Shown here piece after piece: positions 1-8,695 of a stretch of DNA of 34,706 nucleotides. Source of the DNA: Zobellella denitrificans. GTDB lineage: Bacteria > Pseudomonadota > Gammaproteobacteria > Enterobacterales > Aeromonadaceae. A model generated the notes under the pieces. The model was given only the letters and a program-made list of their open reading frames with translations. It did no database searches and was not told the DNA's origin. Within the stretch, counting starts at the first letter, position 1, and each line of letters opens with the position of its first letter. The translations under genes were made by a program, and so were the position numbers. Location of the stretch: positions 1-34,706 of the forward strand of contig NZ_NMUO01000034.1 in the NCBI RefSeq assembly GCF_002237365.1, given 5' to 3'.

Positions 1-42
1 GACAACCTGACCCGGGCCCTGCTGAGCGTGCCGACGGAATGA
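1..42 (+). CDS. C-terminal end of a probable siderophore-binding protein (partial)
   Basis: Thirteen codons followed by TGA run in from the left edge, ending SVPTE. The TGA overlaps the ATG of the next frame (ATGA at 39-42). That coupling is normal between a FhuD-type periplasmic binding protein and a FhuB-type permease, so I infer the tail of such a binding protein. The fragment is too short for identification on its own. Confidence 0.35.
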   Translation, partial: DNLTRALLSVPTE

Positions 43-128
43 GCCGCTACCTGTTGCTGCCGCCCGCCCTGCTGGCGCTGGCCCTGCTGCACCTGCAGCT
101 GGAGCCGACGGTGCCCCTCGCCGGGCAG
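39..128 (+). pseudogene. 5' stub of a fhuB-like permease gene
   Basis: The ATG at 39 overlaps the preceding stop. The first 25-30 codons encode a hydrophobic leader (MSRYLLLPPALLALALLHLQ) that resembles the N-terminal membrane segment of FhuB. After about base 110-135 the frame turns into Gln/Gly-rich nonsense, while the opposite strand there codes for a FecCD-type permease. I therefore read this as a permease gene cut off after about 30 codons. The end given is approximate, because no sharp breakpoint can be placed without an intact homologue. Confidence 0.45.
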
Positions 129-1016
129 GCGGATGGCGCTCTGATCCTGGGCATGCATCCGGCTGCGCAACAGCCACAACAGGGCGGGCGCGCCGATCAG
201 CGCCGCCGCCGCGCCGCTCGGCACCAGATCGGTGGAAACCCGGCTGAAGCCCAGGGCGATGGCGTCGGTGGCCAGCAGCAGCAGGCCGCCGAGCAGGGTG
301 GAGACGAGCAGCTCGTCGCGGGCGGTGCGGGCGCCGAAAAAGCGCGCCATGTTGGGGGTGAGCAGGCCGATAAAGCCGATCAGCCCCACCGCGGTGATGG
401 CCAGCGAGCTCAGCCAGAGCGCGGCCACCAGCAGGGCGAGCAGCACCGGCCACAGGCTCAGGCCGCGGGCGCGGGCGGCGTCGTCCCCCAGGCGCAGCAG
501 GGTCAGCGGCCGGGGCGCGAACAGCGCCAGAGCCACCGCCACCGGCAGCAACCGGGGCAGCAGCCAGAGCACCCAGTGCCAGTCGGTCTGGGCCAGATCG
601 CCGGCGCCCCAGATAAAGAGGTTGCGGGTGTACTGATCGTTGAGCAGCACCAGCCCCGAGGCCAGCACGAAGGCGGCGGCGCTGCTCCAGCCGGCCAGAA
701 AACGCCACAGCAGCCAGAGCCAGGGGGAGCTGGTCAGGCCCATGGCGGCCACGCAGGCCAGGTTCAGCAGCAGCTGGCGGCGCAGGCGTGGCAGTGGCTT
801 GCTGCCGGGGCGGGAGCCGGCCAGCCAGAGGGCGCCGAGCAGGTAACCCAGGTAGTTGCCCGAGGCCAGCCAGCCGGCCAGCAGATCCGACAGGGGCTGG
901 TCGGCCTGCATCAGCGGCAGCAGCGGGGTATAGGCGAAGCGGCCTATGCCCATGACGATGGCCAGCAGGGCGATGCCGGCGGCCAGGCTCAGGCGCCAGG
1001 AGGCGTGGGATGTCAC

Positions 1017-1125
1017 TGTGGTTCCTCGTTTTCGTTCCTGCACCATCATTGCCCTTGTACGCCATCCAGTCTAATGATTAGTTATGATGCGACTTTCATA
1101 AAAAGTGATGGGTAAGGCGATGGCG
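1017..1125. promoter_or_regulatory. Divergent ybfB/lysR control region
   Basis: This 109-bp, comparatively AT-rich gap lies between the divergent MFS fragment and the LysR gene. The stretch around 1071-1101 has closely spaced ATTAG/TTATGA/TTTCAT motifs containing several T-N11-A arrangements, which LysR regulators commonly bind. It probably holds both promoters. No exact operator can be fixed from one sequence. Confidence 0.35.
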
Positions 1126-1998
1126 ATGGATTTGCATGAACTCAGGGTGTTTCTGGCGGTGTGGGAGCAGGGCGGGGTGACGGCGGCGGCCCGCCAGCTG
1201 CACTGCGTGCAGTCGAACGTGACCGCCCGGCTGCAGGCGCTGGAGAGCAGTCTGGGCACGCCGCTGTTCTACCGCCGGGCCAGGGGCATGGTGCCGACGC
1301 CGGCGGCGGAAAAATTGCAGGGCTATGCCCGGCGCATGCTGCACCTGGCAGAGCTGGCGCACCAGGCGGTGCAGCCGGCGGCACAACCGGAAGGCAGCCT
1401 GGTGCTGGGCTCGATGGAAACCACGGCGGCCATCCGCCTGCCGCCGGTGCTGGCGGACTTCCACCTGGCTCATCCCGGGGTGGAGATCCGGCTGCATACC
1501 GGCACCAGCGCCGAGCTGCGCCGGGAGGTGCTGGAATACCGGCTGGAAGGAGCCCTGGTGGGGGGCGAGCTGGACCACCCGGAGCTGGCGCAAGAGGTGC
1601 TGTTCGCCGAGGAGATGGTGCTGGTGGCGCCGGCAGGCTGTACCGGGCTGGAGGACGAGCGCATCCGCGCCCTGATCGGCTTTCGCCAGGGTTGCTCCTA
1701 CCAGGCCCGGCTCGACGCCTGGATGAGGGAGCTGGGGCGGCCGCCGCTGCGCTTGATGGAGTTCGGCTCGCTTGAGGCCATCCTCGGCTGTGTGGCCGCC
1801 GGCATGGGGGTGAGCCTGATGCCCAGGGCGGTGGTGGCTCACCGGGATTATGGCCGGGGGCTGCGGCAGCTGCCGGTGCCGGAGCGGCTGGCCCGGGTCA
1901 ACACCTGCTTTATCCGCCGCCAGGACATGCCGCCCAGCGCGGCGCTGCAGGCCCTGCTGGCGCGGCTGGGCGGTGGCCATGGGGCCGTCAGGTCCTGA
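1126..1998 (+). CDS. LysR-family transcriptional regulator
   Basis: The product (about 290 residues, normal for the family) begins with a LysR winged helix-turn-helix: [20 protein letters not shown], then a recognition region with [12 protein letters not shown] and LGTPLFYR. A periplasmic-binding-like effector domain follows from about residue 85, starting near [14 protein letters not shown] chose ATG 1126 because AAGG lies eight bases upstream and family members start MDL; GTG 1105 and ATGs at 1108 and 1120 are also in frame. It is divergent from the YbfB-type transporter remnant, the usual partner of such regulators, so its natural target has probably lost function here. The effector is unknown. 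Its end overlaps the convergent chemoreceptor gene by 11 bp. Confidence 0.9.
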   Translation: MDLHELRVFLAVWEQGGVTAAARQLHCVQSNVTARLQALESSLGTPLFYRRARGMVPTPAAEKLQGYARRMLHLAELAHQAVQPAAQPEGSLVLGSMETTAAIRLPPVLADFHLAHPGVEIRLHTGTSAELRREVLEYRLEGALVGGELDHPELAQEVLFAEEMVLVAPAGCTGLEDERIRALIGFRQGCSYQARLDAWMRELGRPPLRLMEFGSLEAILGCVAAGMGVSLMPRAVVAHRDYGRGLRQLPVPERLARVNTCFIRRQDMPPSAALQALLARLGGGHGAVRS

Positions 1999-3949
1999 AG
2001 CTGGACACCAGTTGCGTCAGCTGGCGGCTGAGGCCGGTCTGCTCGCCGTAGGCGCCTTCGACTTCGGTGGACATTTCCTGCAGCCGGTTGGCCGACTCGC
2101 TGATCGCCAGTATGTTCCGGTTGATGTCCTCGGTCACCAGTTGCTGCTCTTCGGCGGCGCTGGCGATCTGGGTCGTCATGTCCCGGATCTGCTCGACCGA
2201 CGCCTCTATGGCTTCGAACGCCTGCCTCGTTTCATCGGACAGGGCGATGGCGGCGTCGGACTCTTTCAGGCTGTGCTCCATGGTGACGGAAACGTTCCGG
2301 GTACGGCTGACCAGCAGGCCGAGGATGTTGTTGATCTCCTCGGTCGACTGTTGGGTGCGGTTGGCCAGGGTCCGGACTTCGTCGGCGACCACCGCGAAGC
2401 CGCGGCCCTGCTCTCCGGCACGGGCGGCCTCTATGGCGGCATTCAGGGCCAGCAGGTTGGTCTGGCCGGCGATATCCTGAATGGTGGAGATGATATCGTT
2501 GATGCTCCCGGTCTCCTTCTCCAGCTCGAGGATGACGGCGTTCGCCTGGCGGATGCTGTCGCCCAGCCGGCCGACGCCGGTGGCGCTGCGGTCGATGATC
2601 TCCTTGCCGTCGCGGGTCGCGTTGAGGCTCCGATTAGACACGTCGGCGGTGTCGTTGCAGTTGCGGGCGACTTCGTTGGCGGTCGAGGCCATTTCGGTCA
2701 CGGCGGTGGCGATCTGCTCCAGGGAGTCGCGCTGGTGCCCGATCGCGCCGGCCATCTGGCTGGCGCTGGCGTTGGTGCGCGCCGAAACCCTGTCCATGCT
2801 GGTCGAGGTTTCCTTGATGGCGCTCACCAGGCGCTGGGTCGAGGCCACGAATTGGTTGAACCAGCGCGCCAGCTCGCCGGTTTCATCCCGGCTGTCGACA
2901 TCGAGCCGGGTGGTGAGGTCGCCTTCGCCCTCGGCGATGGTTTTCAAACGGCCCTTGACTGCATTGATCGGATTGACGATACGGCCGGCGATCACCAGTC
3001 CCAGCAGGCCGAACAGCAGCACCAGCACCAGGCTGACGATCAGGGTAGTACGCGTCAGTTGCTGCGCCTCGGCGTACACTTCGTCGCGCTGCATAAAACC
3101 GACGAACTTCCAGCCCAGTCCGGGCGATTGGTAGACATTGGCCATGTAGTCGACCCCGTCGATGGTGATGTCGAGCAGGCCGGCTTGCTGGGCCCCGAGC
3201 ACCTTGAAGTTTCCGAGTTCGGCCAGGGGCTTGAAGTTGTTGGCCGGATTGCCGCCATCGACCAGGACATTGCCGTTGCCTTCGACGATCATGATAAAGC
3301 CGGTCTCGCCGAAACGGATCCGCTGCACCATGTCGGTGAGCGCCTTCAGCGAGACGTCGACCGCCACCACCCCCTCGAAGTCGCCGCGCTCGTCCCGGAA
3401 GCCTTTCAGCAGGGAGACATAGACCGAATCGTCACCTTCCCAGTAATAGCCGTCGCGCCGTACCAGCTGGTAGTTACCGTCGCGACCCAGGTCGAACCAG
3501 GGGCGCTTGCGCGGATCCCAGTTGCCGTAGTTGTCGCTGCCGGGCCATTCCAGATAGCCGCCGTGCCGGTCGCCCATATAGACGTACCCCAGGGTCGGGT
3601 TGTTGTTGCCGATGGCGCTGAACAGTTCGAACAGCCGCTGCTCGCGGCCGCCGTTGGCCATGGCAACCTCGGCGGGCTTGCGGCCCTCGTCGAAATAGGT
3701 GCTGATGGCGCCTTCGCGCGTCTGGCTCAGGATCGGATAGTCCGCCATCATCGACACCACGTGGCCCATGGTGTCGAAGAAGTTGCCGAAGGCCTGATCG
3801 ACGATGGCGATGTCGAGGCTGCTGGCCTCGGCGAAGCGTTGCTTGGCGTCCTGGTTGACGTTGCGCAGCGTCAGCGCCACGACCACGATCACCGGCAACA
3901 GGGTGGTGCAGAGAAAAGCCGCGAGCAGTTTGGTTTTAATGCTGGTCAT
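1988..3949 (-). CDS. Methyl-accepting chemotaxis protein with dCache sensor
   Basis: A 653-residue transmembrane chemoreceptor. TM1 spans about residues 8-28. A periplasmic double-Cache domain (about 35-290) contains WDPRKRPWF (144-152) and a conserved Asp near 198 in VVAVDVS. TM2 spans about 303-330. A HAMP domain follows ([20 protein letters not shown]), then the cytoplasmic signalling domain with the classical hairpin tip, [20 protein letters not shown] followed by [16 protein letters not shown]. It ends SSFRT, without an NWETF-type pentapeptide for CheR/CheB docking. It should pass ligand occupancy to CheA/CheW. The R-x-W and Asp of the amino-acid-binding dCache motif are present, but two aromatic positions appear altered, so the ligand is uncertain. 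ATG 3949 has GGAG ten bases upstream. No chemotaxis genes adjoin it. Confidence 0.93.
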   Translation of the reverse strand: MTSIKTKLLAAFLCTTLLPVIVVVALTLRNVNQDAKQRFAEASSLDIAIVDQAFGNFFDTMGHVVSMMADYPILSQTREGAISTYFDEGRKPAEVAMANGGREQRLFELFSAIGNNNPTLGYVYMGDRHGGYLEWPGSDNYGNWDPRKRPWFDLGRDGNYQLVRRDGYYWEGDDSVYVSLLKGFRDERGDFEGVVAVDVSLKALTDMVQRIRFGETGFIMIVEGNGNVLVDGGNPANNFKPLAELGNFKVLGAQQAGLLDITIDGVDYMANVYQSPGLGWKFVGFMQRDEVYAEAQQLTRTTLIVSLVLVLLFGLLGLVIAGRIVNPINAVKGRLKTIAEGEGDLTTRLDVDSRDETGELARWFNQFVASTQRLVSAIKETSTSMDRVSARTNASASQMAGAIGHQRDSLEQIATAVTEMASTANEVARNCNDTADVSNRSLNATRDGKEIIDRSATGVGRLGDSIRQANAVILELEKETGSINDIISTIQDIAGQTNLLALNAAIEAARAGEQGRGFAVVADEVRTLANRTQQSTEEINNILGLLVSRTRNVSVTMEHSLKESDAAIALSDETRQAFEAIEASVEQIRDMTTQIASAAEEQQLVTEDINRNILAISESANRLQEMSTEVEGAYGEQTGLSRQLTQLVSSFRT

Positions 3950-4624
3950 TGAACTGGACTCCGTAAGTAGAACGGCGGGAGCGGCGGAGCGCCTTCGTGC
4001 CCGAGCGGATGTTTTTTAAACAACTATCGTGCCCGAATTTGGGAATGGTTGGGTTCTTTTGGGATCCCGGTGTGCGGCGGAGCGAGAATGACGGGGCAGC
4101 CTGGGTGACGAGCCCGGCGATGGGCCGCCGATGGATGTTGCGGAGCCGTTCATATTCCTTTCTCCCTGTGAATGATTCACTGCGGTATTGAATAAGGGAT
4201 CCTTACCCTGTGCCGTTCCATCGGCGGGGTCACTGTAATTAAGGTGCGGTGCCGAATTCTTATCGAAGCCGGAAATATTTTGCTTCACTATCGGATTTAC
4301 AACAAGCCCATCTGCGGATGATCGTCGATGGCGTACCCTGTTTCGGGAGGGAACCCCGCTTTCTCCTTGATTCCCGCATTTTTGAGCAGTTTGACTCCGG
4401 GCGGTTGCTTAAAAACGACATGGACATGTCTACCAGCCCCACGACTGGTCAAGGAATGGCGGCCCCGAAGCAGGGCGGGCCGGCGGCTTCCCTTAGCGCC
4501 GGTTTACGATCCTTTGTACCCGGCCAGCGCGGACCAAGAGGCAGAACTCGGATGAAGCCGCTCCCGACCTGTGTCAGTATGGAAACCTGCTTTTTCGACA
4601 GTAGATTATCAGAGGGGGATTAAG
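3950..4624. other. 675-bp gene-poor spacer
   Basis: No convincing gene is seen. The region has lower G+C than its surroundings and should hold promoters for the chemoreceptor (leftward) and the GST (rightward). It contains a perfect 13-bp palindrome, GTGAATGATTCAC, at 4168-4180. On the minus strand an AAAGGA sits just before an ATG near 4150, opening a 45-codon Ser/Pro/Arg-rich frame that looks like no known protein. Around 4058-4095 is a degenerate GGATCCC...GAATGACGG stretch reminiscent of the dispersed repeats common between bacterial genes. Confidence 0.4.
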
Positions 4625-5311
4625 ATGATAACCCTGCATTATCTGAACAACTCCCGTTCCCAGCGCATCCTCTGGCTGCTGGAGGAACTGGGACTGGAAT
4701 ACCGGGTCCAGCATCATGAACGGGATAAAGAAACCCAACTGGCGCCGGAAAGCCTGAAAAAGGTCCATCCACTGGGCAAGGCGCCGGCGATCACCGACGG
4801 CGACCTGACCCTGGCCGAGTCCGGCGCCATCGTCGACTACCTGGCCCAGACCTATGGCCGGGAAGCCCTGCTGCCGGCGGCGGACTCCCCCGCCTGGTGG
4901 GACTATGTGTACTGGCTGCATTACGCCGAGGGCTCGCTGATGCCGCCGCTCTTGATGCGCTACGTGTTCGACAGGGTCAAGGCGGCGCCTGTGCCCTTCT
5001 TCGTCCGGCCCCTGGTCAACAGGATAGTGGCGGAGGTGGACAAGGCCTTCCTGCGGCAACAGATCAAGAGCCATCTCGACTTTGTGGAGGATCACCTTTC
5101 CTGCCACGACTGGCTGGTGGACGGGCGCTTCGGCGCCGCCGACATCCAGCTGAGCTTTCCGCTGGAGGCGGCCCTGAGCCGGACCGGCATGGGCGGGCAG
5201 TATCCCCGTATCCGGGACTATGTGGCGCAGCTGCAGGCCAGGCCTGCCTACCTGCGCGCGCTCAAGGCCGGCGGCCCCTACGCCTACGGGCCGGCGGTCA
5301 CACCACCATAA
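4625..5311 (+). CDS. Glutathione S-transferase family protein
   Basis: A 228-residue cytosolic GST-like protein. The N-terminal thioredoxin-fold domain (about residues 1-80) starts MITLHYLNNSRSQRILWLLE, with Ser/Arg at the position of the glutathione-activating residue, and contains HPLGKAPAITDGDLTLAESG, the cis-Pro and glutathione-gamma-glutamyl (ES) region. A helical C-terminal domain follows from about residue 90 and ends with the typical YPRIRDYVAQLQARPAYLRA helix. The start at 4625 is set by AGAGGGGG about seven bases upstream; an in-frame ATG at 4571 would add 18 unlikely residues. The MscS-type channel gene begins 15 bp downstream, so the two may be cotranscribed. The substrate is unknown. 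Confidence 0.9.
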   Translation: MITLHYLNNSRSQRILWLLEELGLEYRVQHHERDKETQLAPESLKKVHPLGKAPAITDGDLTLAESGAIVDYLAQTYGREALLPAADSPAWWDYVYWLHYAEGSLMPPLLMRYVFDRVKAAPVPFFVRPLVNRIVAEVDKAFLRQQIKSHLDFVEDHLSCHDWLVDGRFGAADIQLSFPLEAALSRTGMGGQYPRIRDYVAQLQARPAYLRALKAGGPYAYGPAVTPP

Positions 5312-5326
5312 CAACGGGAGTCGTGT

Positions 5327-6601
5327 ATGCAGGCGCAAGTCATGAACTGGCTGGAAGCCTATCAACTGGAATTTTCCGATCTCATTGCCTTGCTGCTGGT
5401 GCTGGGTTTTATCCTGGCCACCTCGGTCATCATTCACCTGGTGTTGCACCGGCTGGTGCTCCGGGCGGTGGAGACGCTGGCCCGGCGCTCCCGCCACTGG
5501 TGGAAGCGGGCGCTGTTCGACAGCAAGCTGTTCAACCGTCTGGCCTTCACCCTGCAGGGGGTCATCATCCATGTGCAGGCCGGGCTCTGGCTGAGCGGTG
5601 GCGGCCTCACCCTGGCAGTGATCCAGACCCTCGCCCACCTGTGGATACTGCTGTTCGGCCTGCTGTCGCTGTTTTCCCTGCTCGACGCCCTGCTGGATAT
5701 CTCGGTGCAGTCGCGCACCGCCCGCAACCTGCCCCTGCGCGGCCTGTTCCAGGGCATCAAGCTGGTGGGCGCCATCCTGGTCGTCATCCTGATGGTGTCG
5801 GTGCTGATCGGCAAGTCGCCGGTGATCCTGTTCAGCGGCCTGGGCGCCATGACCGCCGTGACCATGCTGGTGTTCAAGGATCCCATACTGGGGTTGGTGG
5901 CCGGCATCCAGCTCTCCGCCAACAACATGCTGTCGGTGGGCGACTGGCTGGAGATGCCCAAGTACGGCGCCGACGGCGAGGTGATCGACATCGCCCTGAC
6001 CACGGTCAAGGTGCGCAACTGGGACAACACCATCACCACCATTCCCACCTATGCGCTGATCGCCGACTCCTTCAAGAACTGGCGCGGCATGAGCGAGTCC
6101 GGCGGCCGGCGCATCAAGCGCAGCCTGCACCTGGATGCCAGCAGCGTGCACTTCCTGGATGAAAGCGAACTGAAGCGGCTGCACAAGGCCCAGTTGCTGG
6201 CCCCCTACCTGGACGACAAGGTGCAGGAGCTGGGCCGCCACAACAGCGAGCAGCAGGCGGATCTGTCGTCCCTGGTCAACGGTCGCCGGCTGACCAACCT
6301 GGGCACCTTTCGCGCCTATCTCAACGCCTACTTGCGGGCCCATCCGCACATCCACCAGCAGATGACGCTGATGGTGCGCCAGCTGGAGCCGGGCTCGAAC
6401 GGCGTGCCCATGGAGATCTACGCCTTTACCAACACCACCAAGTGGGTGGAATACGAGGGCATCCAGGGCGACATCTTCGACCATATCTTCGCGGTGCTGC
6501 CCGAGTTCGGGCTGCGGGTGCACCAGACCCCCACCGGCTACGACATGCGGGCCCTGGGCGAGGGGCTGGTCCAGATGACGGGCTACCGGGAAGCGGGCTG
6601 A
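5327..6601 (+). CDS. ybdG: YbdG-like mechanosensitive channel (MscS superfamily)
   Basis: A 424-residue inner-membrane protein matching Escherichia coli YbdG along its length from memory, including [17 protein letters not shown], the pore-lining helix region [40 protein letters not shown], the beta-domain block [18 protein letters not shown] and [20 protein letters not shown]. Several membrane helices precede the pore helix at about residues 20-185; the rest is the cytoplasmic MscS domain. YbdG is a small-conductance channel that answers hypo-osmotic shock. Its position just before a potassium-uptake operon makes an osmoadaptation neighbourhood. A hairpin follows the stop, suggesting the transcript ends here. 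Confidence 0.95.
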   Translation: MQAQVMNWLEAYQLEFSDLIALLLVLGFILATSVIIHLVLHRLVLRAVETLARRSRHWWKRALFDSKLFNRLAFTLQGVIIHVQAGLWLSGGGLTLAVIQTLAHLWILLFGLLSLFSLLDALLDISVQSRTARNLPLRGLFQGIKLVGAILVVILMVSVLIGKSPVILFSGLGAMTAVTMLVFKDPILGLVAGIQLSANNMLSVGDWLEMPKYGADGEVIDIALTTVKVRNWDNTITTIPTYALIADSFKNWRGMSESGGRRIKRSLHLDASSVHFLDESELKRLHKAQLLAPYLDDKVQELGRHNSEQQADLSSLVNGRRLTNLGTFRAYLNAYLRAHPHIHQQMTLMVRQLEPGSNGVPMEIYAFTNTTKWVEYEGIQGDIFDHIFAVLPEFGLRVHQTPTGYDMRALGEGLVQMTGYREAG

Positions 6602-6614
6602 GCGTCCGCCGGCG

Positions 6615-6643
6615 GACATGGGTCGTCCTGGCCGGCCCATGTC
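6615..6643 (+). terminator. Rho-independent-like terminator after ybdG
   Basis: GACATGGG (6615-6622) pairs perfectly with CCCATGTC (6636-6643) around a 13-base GC-rich loop. A T-rich stretch (TTTACAGTTTCTTTATA) follows. It starts 13 bp after the ybdG stop. Confidence 0.55.
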
Positions 6644-6660
6644 TTTACAGTTTCTTTATA
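6644..6660 (+). promoter_or_regulatory. Possible KdpE-like direct repeat upstream of ktrA
   Basis: TTTACA (6644-6649) and TTTATA (6655-6660) are direct repeats 11 bp apart, the helical spacing bound by OmpR-family regulators. Both half-sites resemble those I recall for KdpE at the E. coli kdpFABC promoter, in swapped order. They lie 78 bp before ktrA, whose operon encodes a KdpDE-like pair. The T-rich tail of the ybdG terminator overlaps and could mimic this signal. Confidence 0.35.
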
Positions 6661-6737
6661 TCCGTCCCCGCAATCTAAACACCCTCCTTATGCGTGTTTT
6701 CGTAGGCTTGGCTCATGGCTTACGGAGACTTCAAACC

Positions 6738-7394
6738 ATGGCAAAAAAACGTATTGCGGTGATCGGCCTGGGCCGGTTCGGCTCGGCCTTCTGCCGGGCG
6801 GCGCGGGGCGCCGGCCTGGAGGTGATGGCGATGGACTCGGATCAGGGGCGGGTGCACGCCATCGCCGATGATGTGGCCGAGGCCATCATCGCCGACGGCA
6901 CAGACCCCAAGGTGACCGCCAGTATCGACTGGCGGCAGTTCTTCGCGGTGGTGGTGGCCATCGGCACCGATCTGCAGAGCAGCCTGATCACCATCCTCAA
7001 CCTGAAGGAGGCGGGGGTGGAGGCGATCTGGTGCAAGACCCGCGACAGCTATCACCACAAGCTGGCGCTGAAGATGGGCGTGAGCCGGGCCATCAACCCG
7101 GAGCAGGCCATGGGCGAGATGGTGGCGGCCTGGCTGGGCCACCCGGAGCTGTGCAGCCGCCAAGTGCTGTCCACCGGCCAGATGGTGGCCGAGATCGAGG
7201 TCACCTCGGCCCATATCGAGCGCAACATCATGTCCCTGCTCGGGCGGCACCAGGTGAAGCTGCTGTCCCTGTCCCGCTACAAGGACTACCAGCCCGAGCA
7301 ACTGGCCCAGGCGGGCCGGCTGCAGCCGGGTGACAAGCTGCTGTTACTGGCCGGCGAGGAGCAACTGGAAGCATGTCTGCGCAGCTTGTCCTGA
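6738..7394 (+). CDS. ktrA: Potassium channel regulatory subunit KtrA/TrkA family
   Basis: A 218-residue cytoplasmic RCK protein. The N-terminal Rossmann domain has the nucleotide-binding loop GLGRFGSAF at residues 10-18, with an acidic residue ending beta-2 (MAMDSD) and the usual IGTDLQSSLITILNLKEAGV segment. A TrkA-C domain follows from about residue 135. It has one RCK unit and is half the size of classical TrkA, so it fits KtrA, which gates the KtrB pore by binding nucleotides. I chose ATG 6738 because MAKKRIAVIGLG is the normal beginning and GGAG lies upstream; an in-frame ATG at 6618 would read through the terminator. The end overlaps ktrB by 22 bp. Confidence 0.93.
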   Translation: MAKKRIAVIGLGRFGSAFCRAARGAGLEVMAMDSDQGRVHAIADDVAEAIIADGTDPKVTASIDWRQFFAVVVAIGTDLQSSLITILNLKEAGVEAIWCKTRDSYHHKLALKMGVSRAINPEQAMGEMVAAWLGHPELCSRQVLSTGQMVAEIEVTSAHIERNIMSLLGRHQVKLLSLSRYKDYQPEQLAQAGRLQPGDKLLLLAGEEQLEACLRSLS

Positions 7395-8695
7395 CCCACA
7401 AACGGCTGGGCTCGCCGGCGCTGCTGCTGTTGCAGGGCTACCTGGCGCTGGCCCTGGCCGGCAGCCTGCTGCTGCTGTTGCCCGCGGCCCGGGTCACGCC
7501 GGTGGGCTGGCTCGACACCCTGTTCACCGCCGTGTCGGCGGTCACCGTTACCGGCCTGGTGGTGGTGGATACCGGCAGCGACTATTCGGCCCTGGGCCAG
7601 ATCATCATCGGCTTGCTGATCCAGCTCGGCGGACTGGGCTACATGACCCTGGGGGCGGCGGCCATGCTGTCGTTCAACGCCAGCGTGGGGCTGCGCAACC
7701 AGGCCATGCTCAGCTCCTTCTGGCAGGTGGGGCCGGATCTGCGGCTGTCGGACGTGCTCCGCTTCTCCCTGCTGTTCAGCCTGGGGGTGGAAACGGTGCT
7801 GACGGCGCTGTTCGCCCTGCACTGGGTGCCGCTGCTGGGCTGGCAGCAGGGCCTGGGCACCAGCCTGTTCCATGCGGTGTCGGCCTTCAACAATGCCGGC
7901 TTCGCCCTGTTCGGCGACTCCCTGATGTCGGTGTCGCCGGGCTGGATGCTGCTGGCCCACGCAGCGGGCTTTATCATCGGCGGCCTGGGCTTCGCGGTGC
8001 TGTTCGAACTGCTGGTATTGCGCCGTTGCCGCAGCGTCCATACCCGGCTGGTGCTCTGGGCCACCCTGACCCTGTTGATGGTGGGTACCCTGCTGTTGCT
8101 GCTGTTCGAACAGGACCACAGCCTGGCCGGGCTGGGCTGGCGGGAACGCCTGCTGCACGCCTTCTTCCAGAACGCCACCGCCCGCACCGCCGGCTTCAAC
8201 AGCCTGGACATCGCCGCCATGAGCCCGGCCGGGCAGAGCTGGCTGATGCTCAACATGGTGATCGGCGCCGGCCCCGGCTCCACCGCCGGCGGCATCCGCG
8301 TCACCACCTTCGTGCTGCTGATCACCGGGGTGGTGGCGGCCCTGCAGGGCCGCACCGAAACCCGCATGCTGGGTCGGATGCTGGGGGTGGAGTACATGCT
8401 GCGGGCCGCCGGCATCCTGGTGATCACCCTGATCCTGTTGCTGCTGGTGACCCTGCTGGCCTTCTACCTGATGCCCGGGGCGGATCCCTTCGCGATGATC
8501 TTCGAGCTGATCTCGGCCCTGGGCACGGTGGGGTTGTCGACGGGCATGACCGGGGAGTTGAGTCCGGGGGGCAAAGTGCTCATCATGGCAGTCATGATGA
8601 TTGGCAAGCTGAGCCCGGTGTATCTGTTTACCGCCCTGGCGGGCAACCCGGAGCGTCCGCTGCGCTATGCGGGAGGCCGTATTGCCCTGGGATAA
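7373..8695 (+). CDS. ktrB: KtrB/TrkH-family potassium uptake pore protein
   Basis: A 440-residue integral membrane protein, the KtrB size class. The four selectivity-filter repeats are visible: SAVTVTGLVVVDTG, SAFNNAGFALFGD, TARTAGFNSLD and ALGTVGLSTGMTGE, each after a pore helix between transmembrane pairs. An intramembrane gate rich in Gly/Ala/Ser is suggested by GAGPGSTAGGIRVTTF. With KtrA it should form a sodium-dependent potassium uptake system. Its start lies inside ktrA and its end overlaps the downstream sensor kinase gene by 29 bp, so the four genes are translationally coupled. Confidence 0.93.
   Translation: MSAQLVLTHKRLGSPALLLLQGYLALALAGSLLLLLPAARVTPVGWLDTLFTAVSAVTVTGLVVVDTGSDYSALGQIIIGLLIQLGGLGYMTLGAAAMLSFNASVGLRNQAMLSSFWQVGPDLRLSDVLRFSLLFSLGVETVLTALFALHWVPLLGWQQGLGTSLFHAVSAFNNAGFALFGDSLMSVSPGWMLLAHAAGFIIGGLGFAVLFELLVLRRCRSVHTRLVLWATLTLLMVGTLLLLLFEQDHSLAGLGWRERLLHAFFQNATARTAGFNSLDIAAMSPAGQSWLMLNMVIGAGPGSTAGGIRVTTFVLLITGVVAALQGRTETRMLGRMLGVEYMLRAAGILVITLILLLLVTLLAFYLMPGADPFAMIFELISALGTVGLSTGMTGELSPGGKVLIMAVMMIGKLSPVYLFTALAGNPERPLRYAGGRIALG

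Larger units (their letters stand above)
1..1016 (-). pseudogene. Chimeric reading frame: 5' half of YbfB/YjiJ-type MFS fused to an internal FhuB segment
   Basis: One uninterrupted minus-strand frame runs from GTG at 1016 (GAGGA six bases upstream; in-frame ATGs at 1049 and 1046 are alternatives) off the left edge. Its first ~120 residues are a YbfB/YjiJ-type MFS N-half, with the family signature GIGRFAYTPLLPLM and later WRFLAGWSSAAAFVLASG. From about base 648 leftward it becomes a FecCD/FhuB N-half from mid-protein on: LNDQYTRNLFIWGAGDLAQT, then RPLTLLRLGDDAARARGL, VGLIGFIGLLTPNMARFFGA, and SGAAAALIGAPALLWLL near base 165. After about base 130 it is the antisense of the fhuB stub. Neither family is complete. 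The ybfB part sits divergent from a LysR gene, the usual ybfB setting, so that end is native and the permease end is foreign. It is either a genuine rearrangement scar or an assembly chimera. Confidence 0.7.

Noticed and set aside
39-1115. A single 358-codon plus-strand gene at the left edge
   Set aside because: Only the first ~30 codons look coding. The rest is Gln/Gly/Arg-rich antisense of a permease and an MFS gene.
3960-4020. Sigma-28 (FliA) promoter for the chemoreceptor
   Set aside because: TAAA followed by GCACGAAG on the minus strand is too far from the GCCGATAA consensus to claim.
4016-4288. 90-codon minus-strand frame in the spacer
   Set aside because: Low-complexity Ser/Pro/Arg composition, no recognisable domain; only the inner ATG has a ribosome site. 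Kept as a weak observation, not as a gene.
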